Assembly: GCA_000611775.1 (NCBI GenBank)
Contig: KK106981.1
Coordinates: 2,789,211-2,853,210 of the forward strand
Direction: 5' to 3'
DNA from: Umbilicaria muhlenbergii
Taxonomy: Eukaryota; Ascomycota; Lecanoromycetes; Umbilicariales; Umbilicariaceae
DNA: 64,000 nt
The notes under the pieces were generated by a model that searched no databases, had not been told where the DNA came from, and was given only the letters and a program-made list of their open reading frames with translations. Position numbers and translations under genes: made by a program. Numbering within the stretch: position 1 is the first letter of the stretch; every line of letters starts with the position of its first letter. Below are positions 1 through 8,717 of this stretch, one piece after another.

Positions 1-504
1 GCGGACTGATAACCACCTCAGGCATTAGCGGAGTTATCTCCTCAGCGGAGAGAAACTCCGTGACTGACTGATCAACGTTTCTTCCGCTTCGACACTATAG
101 GCAAGATCTTTCGCAGATATGCTCCCTTCGAGAGGGATCTTCTCAAGGACTCCTATTTCCAGAACAGCTCGCATGTTGCAAATCACCGCCATCTAGAAAT
201 GCATAGTCAAGGCAGGCTTTACATATCAAGGACGAGTCGTTTTCCGCAGATACAAGACGATCAGGGTGGTTAAGCATATGTGCATTAACTCGCTGAACAG
301 ACATACCTTCGTAAAATGATCGAACATTGCCTCCTTGGGCTCTTGCAACAGCTTACCGAGATGGCTCACCCGTCGAAGGAGACTCAATCGCTGCACACGT
401 TCGGAGGGGCCGTCAGAACCCGTTTTCGACTCATACCACTTTGTAGCAGTAAGAAGCTCTTCCGCGAGGGCCGTCAAACTCATCGGATTAGATGGCTTTG
501 ACAT
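1..504 (-). CDS. O-methyltransferase (winged-helix, AdoMet-dependent), N-terminal part
   Basis: This gene runs off the left edge, so only its N-terminus is present. I assemble exon 1 at 504-307 (66 codons from the ATG at 504; donor GTATGT), exon 2 at 192-69 (acceptor TTTCTAG, donor GTCAGT) and the first bases of exon 3 at 5-1; phases agree. The product starts MSKPSNPMSLTALAEELL, and exon 2 gives AVLEIGVLEKIPLEGSIS. This is the dimerisation and winged-helix region seen at the N-terminus of fungal sterigmatocystin-type and other secondary-metabolite O-methyltransferases (the family pattern is ...LG[IV]LDKIP..G.IS..DLA). The catalytic Rossmann domain lies outside the window, so substrate and activity cannot be judged. 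It is divergent from the CYC2-like gene and shares about 440 bp of upstream DNA with it. The family call is fairly secure; membership of a biosynthetic cluster is unknown. Confidence 0.72.
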
Positions 505-942
505 GTCTGGTTTTCAGAGTATGGAATCTAGAGCTCTGAAGCATTTCCTGAACCCATTGGAGTAATATAGGAGGTGAGACGGTGCTGTGCCTCCTAGCCA
601 CATTATCTCCATTCCGTCCTTTCTGGAGTAGTACAGCTTCTGGTGGATCCATCCTTTCGGGTGATAATAGCTGTCCAATACCGTTGAGGCTTTACGAAGT
701 CCCTTGCAATGCTTCGATGCATGCGAGTTCTAGTATCCGAGTGTCTATTGCTGGTCGGTTTTCTCATCGATGCCCTGAGCAGAAAACGGCTGTAACGCAA
801 TTCGAATTAGCGCGCTTTGCATGATGTCTTAGCAACATACTCCGATACTTGCCACCATGGCATGAATGAACGCCCAAACAAAGATGAAATCCGGCAGATT
901 TTGTAAGTGTACAAGTCTTCCGCAACGGTCCTTGTGTCATCC
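505..942. promoter_or_regulatory. Divergent intergenic region between O-methyltransferase and CYC2-like gene
   Basis: A head-to-head spacer of about 440 bp. Short open frames exist on both strands but none shows recognisable protein features or an intron-compatible structure. I see no clear TATA box or repeat; it presumably holds both promoters. Confidence 0.5.
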
Positions 943-2196
943 ATGGTTCCTAGATGCTCTACATGGGTGCTAGAGCGCTACTATGGACTTCGCTCGACAG
1001 CTCGGCCATTTCAGCTCATACGCGTTATAAGGGCACCTACCACTCTCATCTCTGCGTCCAAAGGTCATGCGCGGCTACAGTCGACCGTCAGCACTTCGGC
1101 AGGATCGCATCAACGTCGATGGCCTTGGTATCTCTTGACCTTTGCTAGTGGGTTTGGGTCGGCCATTACCTATAAATCATGGACGGAACCGGTGCCCGAT
1201 TCACCTCTGAATCCTCAATCGTTCTCACCGTATACTTTGATTTCGAGGGAACAAGTATCTTCGACGGGCAGCATCTTCACTCTCCGCCCGTCTCATTCTT
1301 CAGCGTTAAAGGACGGGGCAGACATATACAAACATTTCTGGAAAAGTGGCATATGGAGCGTTGAGGTCAAGCAACCACAATTGCAGATAGCGCGGGCTTA
1401 CACTCCATTACCGCCGTCAAACCTGCTGGCTAAAGGCGCCGAGGATGGGCTCGACCTCCACTTCGTTATCCGGCGTGACCCGAAAGGAGAGGTCTCCGGC
1501 TATCTCCACAAACTTCCTGAAGGCGCTAAGATTGATTTACGAGGACCGCATCTGGAATACAAGATCCCAACAAATGTAGGCGAAGTACTATTCCTTGCCG
1601 GCGGTACTGGCATTGCACCTGCTTTGCAAGCTGCGCACACATTGCTTTCTCACAGAACGTGTTCTGCTATTGAATCACCAAAGATACGAGTTCTCTGGGC
1701 GAACAGAAGACGGGATGAATGCATGGGAGGAACGAGCTTTCAACTCTCGGCCGCATCTGCAGCTTCAAATGTCCTAGCGTTATGGCCTGGCCCTGCGCAA
1801 CCGCAGACACTAAAAGTGCAGAATGAGAGTTTGAAACACGCTGATGGCACGCGCCAAGCTCCTTTGGTGAAAGAGCTTACGGCTTTGCAAAAGCAATATC
1901 CAAGCAGATTCAATGTCGAATATTTCGTGGATGAAGAGTACACTTATATCACCGAGGCTAGACTTGATCGATGCATCAGCGGCAAGGCATCCTGGGGAAC
2001 TGCATGTGGATTGCCACAAAGGGTGTCCTCAGGATTGGGTACCGAAAGGAAGCTCATCCTTATCTCAGGGCCCGATGGGTTCGTCGAGTATCTTGCCGGG
2101 CCAAAAGTCTGGGAGAATGGAAAGGAAGGCCAGGGAAGCCTTGGAGGTGTCTTAAGGACGCTGGACCTCAGGGGCTGGGAGGTTTGGAAACTATGA
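943..2196 (+). CDS. CYC2: Cyc2-like mitochondrial FAD/NAD(P)H oxidoreductase
   Basis: Single-exon gene, 417 residues. The open frame extends to 907 only through a GTG codon; the first ATG is at 943 (MVPRCSTWVL). The N-terminus is rich in Arg/Ser and poor in acidic residues, as in a mitochondrial presequence, and is followed by one membrane segment (WYLLTFASGFGSAITY, about residues 60-76). After it comes a ferredoxin-reductase-type module: the FAD motif RAYTPLPP (about residue 148) and the pyridine-nucleotide motif GGTGIAP (about 215). The C-terminus carries SGPDGFVEYLAGPKVWENG, typical of fungal Cyc2 relatives. In yeast, Cyc2 is an inner-membrane flavoprotein that helps haem attachment to cytochrome c. 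I infer the same role here from family similarity; a more general cytochrome-b5-reductase-like role is the alternative. Confidence 0.8.
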   Translation: MVPRCSTWVLERYYGLRSTARPFQLIRVIRAPTTLISASKGHARLQSTVSTSAGSHQRRWPWYLLTFASGFGSAITYKSWTEPVPDSPLNPQSFSPYTLISREQVSSTGSIFTLRPSHSSALKDGADIYKHFWKSGIWSVEVKQPQLQIARAYTPLPPSNLLAKGAEDGLDLHFVIRRDPKGEVSGYLHKLPEGAKIDLRGPHLEYKIPTNVGEVLFLAGGTGIAPALQAAHTLLSHRTCSAIESPKIRVLWANRRRDECMGGTSFQLSAASAASNVLALWPGPAQPQTLKVQNESLKHADGTRQAPLVKELTALQKQYPSRFNVEYFVDEEYTYITEARLDRCISGKASWGTACGLPQRVSSGLGTERKLILISGPDGFVEYLAGPKVWENGKEGQGSLGGVLRTLDLRGWEVWKL

Positions 2197-2644
2197 AAGG
2201 TGCTCTAGGTCCTTTCCGCTTCTAAAGACGGCGGTGCGCCGCCTCTTATAGCGAGGTATAAGGGCGCTTGTGTAGGATTATGGATAGAAGCTATTCTGCT
2301 AGAAGGAGATTAGGCTGCTCAATTGCGTTATGGAATATTCTGCTTATTTATTGTGAGCTACTCGTCCACAAAGTGGGACTTCGACGGCGATATCTGCTTG
2401 GAAGAAGTTGCCGACGTGTGTATACGACAACTACTTCATGATGTGTAGTTCTAGAAAGTAGGTATATGGCCAGTCACGTTAACACAACTCGTACCCTGAA
2501 GGACGATCGAGGGGGACGATGCAGGGATGGCAACCCAAGCCGCTAGCGCTCAGTTTAGTTTAGTGCTGTTCTCACTTGATCAATATCCATCAGGTCTGTT
2601 CGTGGAGAAGACAATCCACATGAGCGCTATGCATATCGCAGCAG
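2197..2644. other. Intergenic region with a 3'-flank hairpin
   Basis: Non-coding between two genes on the same strand. Near its start, 2236-2267 can fold into a hairpin with perfect stem CTTATA/TATAAG around loop GCGAGG, extended outward by GCGCC/GGGCGC. A weaker inverted pair (AACTAC / GTAGTT) lies near 2427-2450. The rest presumably holds the LeuRS promoter. Confidence 0.4.
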
Positions 2645-5600
2645 ATGCGTCCGGCAGGTTTCAAATACTTGCAAAGGCATTGGGTCCAATGTCAAAAGAT
2701 ATACTATCAAAGCGGTAGCCCTCGACGGTCTACGTCAACCGCGGCCGCTCCACAGTCGCTCAATCTCCTAACACTCGACGCGAAATGGCAGACGAGATGG
2801 GCAAAGGCCACAGAGCGGCTCACAGCTCCCGACCAGACGACAGGGCAGAAGCAGAAATGCTACGTGCTTCCCATGTTTCCTTACCCATCTGGCAACCTAC
2901 ACATGGGCCATCTTCGAGTCTACACCATCTCCGATGTCTTGGCCCGTTGCAGGCGCATGCAAGGATATAATGTTCTGCATCCAATTGGATGGGATGCTTT
3001 TGGCCTACCAGCAGAGAATGCGGCGATTGAGAGGGGTGTAGATCCAGCGGAATGGACGAAGCAGAACATTGGGAAGATGAAGCAGCAGCTACGTGCTATG
3101 GGCGTGAGCTTCGATTGGAGTCGAGTATGTTGCCATACTCAGTCTTGGGGGCTACAGGGCCTTGTCACTATGTATATAGAACTAATTGAATACGTTTCAT
3201 CTCCTAGGAGTTTATGACTTGTGACCCTAGTTTCTACAAGCATACCCAACGTATATTCCTACTATTGCATGAACGTGGACTAGCATACCAGGCAGAATCA
3301 CTGGTCAACTATGATCCCATCGATAGAACGGTTCTCGCAAATGAGCAGGTATTGCACACCTGCGGTGCAGTTTTGCAAACAGTGGCTAAAGATCTCAGGT
3401 TGATGCGGCCGGCTTTTCCTGGAGGTCAGGCGCGAAAGTGGAGAAGCTCAAACTGAAGCAGTGGTTTTTGAAAATTACGGCTTTCAAGGGGGAGCTCCTC
3501 CGGGATCTCGATGTTCTCGCGAAGGACAACCGCTGGCCTGAACGAGTGTTGTCCATGCAAAGGAATTGGCTGGGGAAGTCCGAGGGTGCGAGGATCAGGT
3601 TTCCGGTCTCTACGCCAGGTGTCAATGACCATGCGAACTTCACGATAGAAACCTTCACGACACGGCCTGATACGCTGTTTGGTGTCCAATATCTGGCGGT
3701 GTCTAGTACTCACCCGATCGCTGCAAGCCTGGCGAGAGAGCATCCAGATCTGAACGCTTTCATAGAGGCTATCCCTTCTCTGCCCGCTGACTCCAAGGCT
3801 GGTTTCCTTCTACCCCGGGTCTTCGCCATCAATCCTCTTAGTTGTTTTGATGATTCGCCCGAAGAGGTGAAAGTGCCACTGCCGATCTACGTTGCGCCAT
3901 ATGTTCTTGGGGACTATGGGGAAGGGGCAGTGATGGGTGTGCCTGGCCACGATGTGAGGGATCACGCGTTCTGGAGACAGAACCGCGGCGACGAAGACAT
4001 TCGCATTGTTGTCGAGCCTTCAAAGGCTGCCACGACTGAAAAGCAACACGCCTCTGTCTCCCGCCCTGTTGACGAAGTGTTCGTGCATCAGGGGGTTTTG
4101 ACCGCTCGATGTGGTAAACTGAATGGTATGTCTTCGCTCGAGGCGTCGCAAAAGATTATCTCTATGCTTGCTAAGGCTGGGGAATACGCCGTGCATGCGG
4201 AAAGCTGGAGGCTAAGAGATTGGTTGATCAGCCGACAGAGATATTGGGGAACGCCGATACCCATGGTCCATTGTCAGCAGTGTGGAGCTGTGCCTGTACC
4301 TGCAGAGGACTTGCCTGTGGAGTTGCCCAAGCTCGGTGGTGACTGGTATCGAGGCAAAGGAGGCAATCCACTTGAATTTGCAGAACAGTGGGTAAAAACC
4401 GCCTGTCCAAAGTGTGGCGGAGGGGCAAGACGAGACACTGATACTATGGACACCTTTGTCGACTCCTCCTGGTATTTCATGCGCTTCCCAGATCCCCATA
4501 ATGTCACGGCACCTTTTGCGCCTTCAACTGCAGAGGGCTTTCTCCCCGTCGACATTTACGTTGGTGGAGTCGAACACGCAATATTGCATCTTCTATACGC
4601 CAGATTCCTCTCAAAATTCATTGCCACTACCCCCCTCTGGCCTTCCGGTGGAGGTCCTCAAAACAATGGCGAACCTTTCCAGAAACTCATCAGTCAGGGC
4701 ATGGTCCATGGCAAGACGTACTCGGATCCAGAAACCGGACGCTTCTTGAAGCCAGAGGAAGTGGATCTACAGGATAGCGCTAATCCAAAGATTACCAAAA
4801 ATGGGGTACCGCCTAATATAAGCTGGGAAAAGATGAGTAAGAGCAAGCACAACGGGGTGGACCCAACCGTCTGCATCAAGAATTACGGCGCAGATACCAC
4901 TCGAGCGCACATCCTATTCCAAGCCCCTGTAACCGAAGTCCTAGAATGGGATGAAGAGCGCATCGTCGGCGTCCAGCGCTGGTTCGGACGAATATGGCGA
5001 CTTGTCAATACAGCCCGCCACTCCCGCCACAACGCCGACTCTTCCCAAGAAATCTCAACAAGCGAACCACCATCGCGGCCGCCACTCCCCGCCATCCCCA
5101 CTCTCACCAACGCAGAATCCCACATCTGGGCCGAAACCCAACGAACCATCTCCGCCGTCACAACCTCCCTCACCACATCCTTCACCCTCAACACCCTCAT
5201 CTCCGACCTCATGCTCCTGACCAACACCCTCTCCTCCGCCTCTCCCGCAACCAGTCCCGCACTCCTCTACCATGCCACCAGCGCTCTCCTCCGCATGCTC
5301 GCCCCCGTCGCCCCTGCCGTCGCGGAAGAATGCTGGGAGCGACTCCACTCCTCTCGAGCCGCGGACACCGACAACCGCAGCGTTCTCACCGAGCCCTTCC
5401 CCGTCCCCGACGGCTCGCTGGATATGCAGCACCGCCGACGCCAAGCCTGCGCTGTGCAAGAGAACGGGAAATTCAGGTTCGCGGTCGAGATCGGCGTGAC
5501 GCCTGCGGAGCTGGTGTCTTCTCCTTCCAACACCGATAGCGCGGACGAAGGCCCAAGTGGAGGGAGTCGAGGGGGGAAAGTGTTGAATAAGGAGGAGTGG

Positions 5601-5744
5601 GTGGAGGAGATGGAAGAGTGGGTGGTGGGGCAGATTGAGGGGACGGAGGAGGGGAGGACGTGGTTGGAGAGGAAGAGGGAGAGGGGGGGGTGGAGGAGGG
5701 TTGTGGTTGTTAAGGGGGGGAGGACGGTCAATTTTGTGGGATGA
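2645..5744 (+). CDS. NAM2: Leucyl-tRNA synthetase, mitochondrial
   Basis: Three exons: 2645-3124, 3208-3348 and 3399-5744. The introns are 83 and 50 nt (GTATGT..CCTAG and GTATTG..CTCAG), and the joined frame of 988 residues has no gaps against the family. The first about 50 residues ([15 protein letters not shown]...) are basic and Ser/Thr-rich, fitting a mitochondrial presequence. Class I synthetase signatures are clear: the HIGH-type motif [11 protein letters not shown] (about residue 82), [13 protein letters not shown], the CP1 editing region with [26 protein letters not shown], and KMSKSKHNG (about residue 684). It charges tRNA-Leu for organelle translation; yeast Nam2 also assists group I intron splicing, which cannot be tested here. 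The last about 60 codons are extremely G-rich while the preceding 400 bases are C-rich. Confidence 0.95.
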
Positions 5745-6258
5745 GTGGCGATGGGGATCGGGGCGGGGGCAGGAGCATGGGGAGGGGGGCGACGGGGTTT
5801 GTATGATAGCGTAGGTGTAGGATGTTTATATATATGATCTGTATCGGCACATGAATACGCTTCTCTCATCTGTAAATTTGATTCATTGTCATACACGATA
5901 TGCATATCATTCGTCGCTACCGAGATGATACTGAAAGCATTTCGGTGCCGCAGCCATGTGCGTACATGGAAACTTCCCCTTCATAAATCTCACATTCTAG
6001 ACCGGCTTCTCCAAACACACAGATGAAGGTTTATTTTAGCATCTGTCTCGGACTCGGTCTGTCTCAGAAGTTCGCGACTGCCGACGCTGCCGCCGCATAC
6101 CTACTCCGCCACAGTCCACCCTGCGCTTTAGAGAGTCGAGGCGAAAATTGGTAGATAAAGACATGTACATCGTACCCGTACAATCAGCACTAATCATAAC
6201 GAATCTCCCCCTTCTAATTACGTAACCCCCCCCCCTTCCCGGACCCCCAAGCATCATC
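5745..6258. other. Intergenic region
   Basis: Spacer between the LeuRS stop and the first secreted-protein gene. It contains AT-rich 3'-flank sequence (TATATATATGATC near 5829) and, at 6215-6245, C-tracts leading into the next start codon. No gene is supported; short frames on either strand look random. Confidence 0.4.
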
Positions 6259-6894
6259 ATGCTCATGCGAACCCCCCTCCTCTCCACAATTCTACTCGCC
6301 TTCGCCACCTTCAGCACCGCCCTCCCCGCCTCAAACGATCTCTCACTCGAAGAAGCCTTCGTCCGCCACTGCACCAACGACCCTAGCATCAGAGCCGGGA
6401 CGTAGGACTCCCTCATCCACCCCCCCATCCATCCGTCCACACATGCTCAAACCGCGACCATCCCATCCCCTCCCGCTGACCCCCCCTTCCTCACCAGGCT
6501 TTTCTCCCCCCGCCACCCCAGCGAAACAATCTGGTGCATCCCCTCCACGCGCACCTTCATCATCCTAACCTTCCCCACCGCCTCTCCCCCCACCCCCGCC
6601 CGCGCCTCCGCAATCAGCGACCTCCTCTCCACCGTCTCAGCCGGCGCGCAAGGAACGATCGAGCATACAGGCGACCGCAACATCGCGCAAGGAGCGTTGA
6701 CGGTGGCTGGAGCGCTGGGAACGAGGTTCGAGGTGCTGAATGCGAATAATCATCAGATCACGTGGGGGGTGTTGTTGGCGGCGGTGAGGGGGTTGCGGGA
6801 CTATATGGGGGGGAAGGGGTGGGTGGAGGTGGGGTTTGAGGTTTGGGATGGGGCGAATATGGTTGGGGTGGGGAAGGTTGGGGGGGTAAAGTAG
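6259..6894 (+). CDS. Small secreted protein, paralog A
   Basis: Two exons, 6259-6401 and 6498-6894, joined in phase 2 (donor GTAGGA, acceptor CACCAG), giving 179 residues. The N-terminus is a signal peptide (LLSTILLAFATFSTALPAS, residues 6-24; an alternative ATG lies two codons later). I do not recognise a functional domain. A segment near the C-terminus, NANNHQITWGVLLAAVRGL, is strikingly close to the downstream gene on the opposite strand (NSNNHQLTYGVLAAALSAL), and the intron sits at the same place in both, after a Cys-x-Asn/Thr..(A)GT sequence. The NNHQ.T.GVL..A pattern is one I associate with uncharacterised secreted proteins of Pezizomycotina. Coding-strand composition flips from C-rich to very G-rich in the last 200 bases. 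Secretion is inferred from the signal peptide. Confidence 0.72.
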
Positions 6895-7038
6895 GTGGTC
6901 GGGAGGGGGGGCGTAGTTTGGAGGGGAATCTGGAATTTCGGAGCGTCTGGGACGGGGGGAGCGGCGGAATTTGAGAGATTGCAGGTGTGCGTGAGTGTGA
7001 TTGGCTTCGTTGGTTCAGAGCGTGCGTGGAGTCTATCT

Positions 7039-7666
7039 TCATGAGATATTGCCTTTGCCAACCTCGTTGGGCCCGTCAAAGATCCAGAAGGTCGCGGCGC
7101 CCCAATACCTGGTGCTCATGTAGTTGGATAGAGCCGATAATGCGGCGGCTAGGACCCCATAGGTCAATTGATGGTTGTTGCTGTTCATCGTGGCTAAGGA
7201 GGCGCCGAATACAGACTTCCAGATGAATGCTCCACCTGAGACTACACCGTCGCCGCGGTTCTCAATGTGCCGTGTTACTGCATCGATTGCGTCACTTAGG
7301 ATGTCGGAAACGACATGTCCCAGGATTGCGTCGCCGGGCGTGAGGATTATATACGTCGAGCTCTCCTCAGCACACCATAGCACGGTTTTCGTGCCATGGC
7401 GAAGCGTGAAGCTGTTGGTTGAGGAGCTGCGGGTGTTCAGATTACTGGAGGTAAAGAATGTTAGCCTTTCCTTTCCTGACAACGCAGCTGGCTTGAGGAG
7501 AACTTATCACTCACGTTCCAGCTATGGTATCGGGGTGATTGGCACAAAGTGACTGACTCTGGCGAGAAACTAGTCGTAATAGAGAGTCACTGGCAATTGG
7601 CGTTGCCAGGCTGAGATTAAAGGCACAAGCTAAGGCTAGCAGCGTTGACAGATCCATGGCTCGCAT
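7039..7666 (-). CDS. Small secreted protein, paralog B
   Basis: Two exons on the minus strand, 7666-7515 and 7444-7039 (donor GTGAGT, branch GCTAAC, acceptor CTCCAG), giving 185 residues. The frame is open upstream to 7852, but MRAMDLSTLLALACAF at 7666 places a signal peptide exactly at the N-terminus, so I prefer that start. It shares intron position and the NNHQLTYGVL core with the gene at 6259-6894, and the two are tail to tail with only 144 bp between stops. Both products have a few conserved Cys and aromatic residues but no domain I can name. Paralog B shows ordinary base composition, unlike the strongly skewed paralog A, so the two copies have diverged for long or under different bias. 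Confidence 0.72.
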
Positions 7667-7863
7667 ACTCAAAGGTGGAATCAGCAGTACGAGAGGAAGA
7701 AAAAAGCGAACGTGTCGTCTGAAGAGGCTGGAAAATGCCACAGCTTCTTCTAGAAGGATGATGTACCGCTCGATGCGAGAATTCAGAGTGGGAGCAAGAC
7801 CTGCAAGACTCAAGCGTTCTGTCAATGGAGGAGACGTCCTCGAGTTATTCATATCTACCTTAG

Positions 7864-8178
7864 TTATTCAGTAGAAGCGCAGATTGCGAAAACATATCTG
7901 CCGCGCCCAGTCATGTAACACACTAGCACGCATATTAGGCACTCACAGGAGCAAACTCGAGCCTTCTCGACCGGCTGCGGTAATGCGCCCATCGTGGAGT
8001 TGGGCGTTCTGCCAGTAAATTCCAAACGCTCAGCGGTGATGGCATAAGAATTGCCGGGATCGGCCAATGCACGCGAGTCTGAGGCCCATGTGCCGAGAGC
8101 TTCTACTGCCGGGTCCTCGGATTGAAGGTAGAAGCGCGAGAGCTGCCGGCTTGCGCATAGAGATTGACATCCTTCCAT
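7864..8178 (-). CDS. Hypothetical short ORF, possibly first exon of an unrecognised or truncated gene
   Basis: An ATG-started frame of 104 codons (MEGCQSLCASRQLSRFYLQ...). The first about 73 codons look protein-like: amphipathic, no low complexity, and containing SYAITAERLEFTGRT. The sequence then meets a good donor (GTGAGT near 7946), after which the frame looks random, so the real protein may splice here or may be a remnant. No family recognised. It lies upstream of secreted paralog B on the same strand. Confidence 0.3.
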   Translation of the reverse strand: MEGCQSLCASRQLSRFYLQSEDPAVEALGTWASDSRALADPGNSYAITAERLEFTGRTPNSTMGALPQPVEKARVCSCECLICVLVCYMTGRGRYVFAICASTE

Positions 8179-8223
8179 TGAGCACGAAGGACCGTGAGCG
8201 GCGGTCGACGCTAGATGTCTGAT

Positions 8224-8340
8224 GACCGTTTGACCGTTTGACCGTTTGACCGTTTGACCGTTTGACCAGTTGACCGTTTGACCAGTTGACCGTTTGACCA
8301 GTTGACCGTTTGACCAGTTGACCGTTTGACCAGTTGACCG
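8224..8340. repeat. 8-bp minisatellite GACCGTTT / GACCAGTT
   Basis: Fourteen complete 8-bp units plus a partial one, perfectly in register. The order is five copies of GACCGTTT (A), then strict alternation B A B A B A B A B, where B is GACCAGTT. The alternating part is therefore a 16-bp higher-order repeat. The array lies about 0.4 kb upstream of the permease gene. Confidence 0.97.
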
Positions 8341-8717
8341 CTCGCTAGCTTTGAACTCTCACTGCCGATGATGAGTGATGGTTCCATTCGCATAACGGCT
8401 GACGATCCGTCATGATCAGCAGTGAGAACTGGTAGCTGAGGGAGTCTTCAGGTGGTGGAGGGCATGGCGGTGTGGTTAGGAGTCGACCAATGCCGGGGAC
8501 TCGCGCGGATCCGTGCCAAGAGTCAGTTGAATCCGTCGTCTGCAAGCAGCGAGTCTAGAGCACCACTCTCGAGCACCACTCTCAAGCACCACTCTCAAGC
8601 ATCACGCTCTTGCTCCTCTGCCCGCACCAGCACCACATCCAATCTGCACGCTGGCCATCCAGAACAATGACATAACAACAGACGTGCCCCTTGATCGCTG
8701 CCGGTACAGGGGAAGCC
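8341..8717 (+). promoter_or_regulatory. Upstream region of the amino-acid permease, with a 13-bp tandem repeat
   Basis: About 375 bp without a gene. At roughly 8560-8606 there are about three and a half copies of a 13-bp unit AGCACCACTCTCA. No TATA box stands out. This region and the adjacent minisatellite precede the permease start. Confidence 0.45.
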
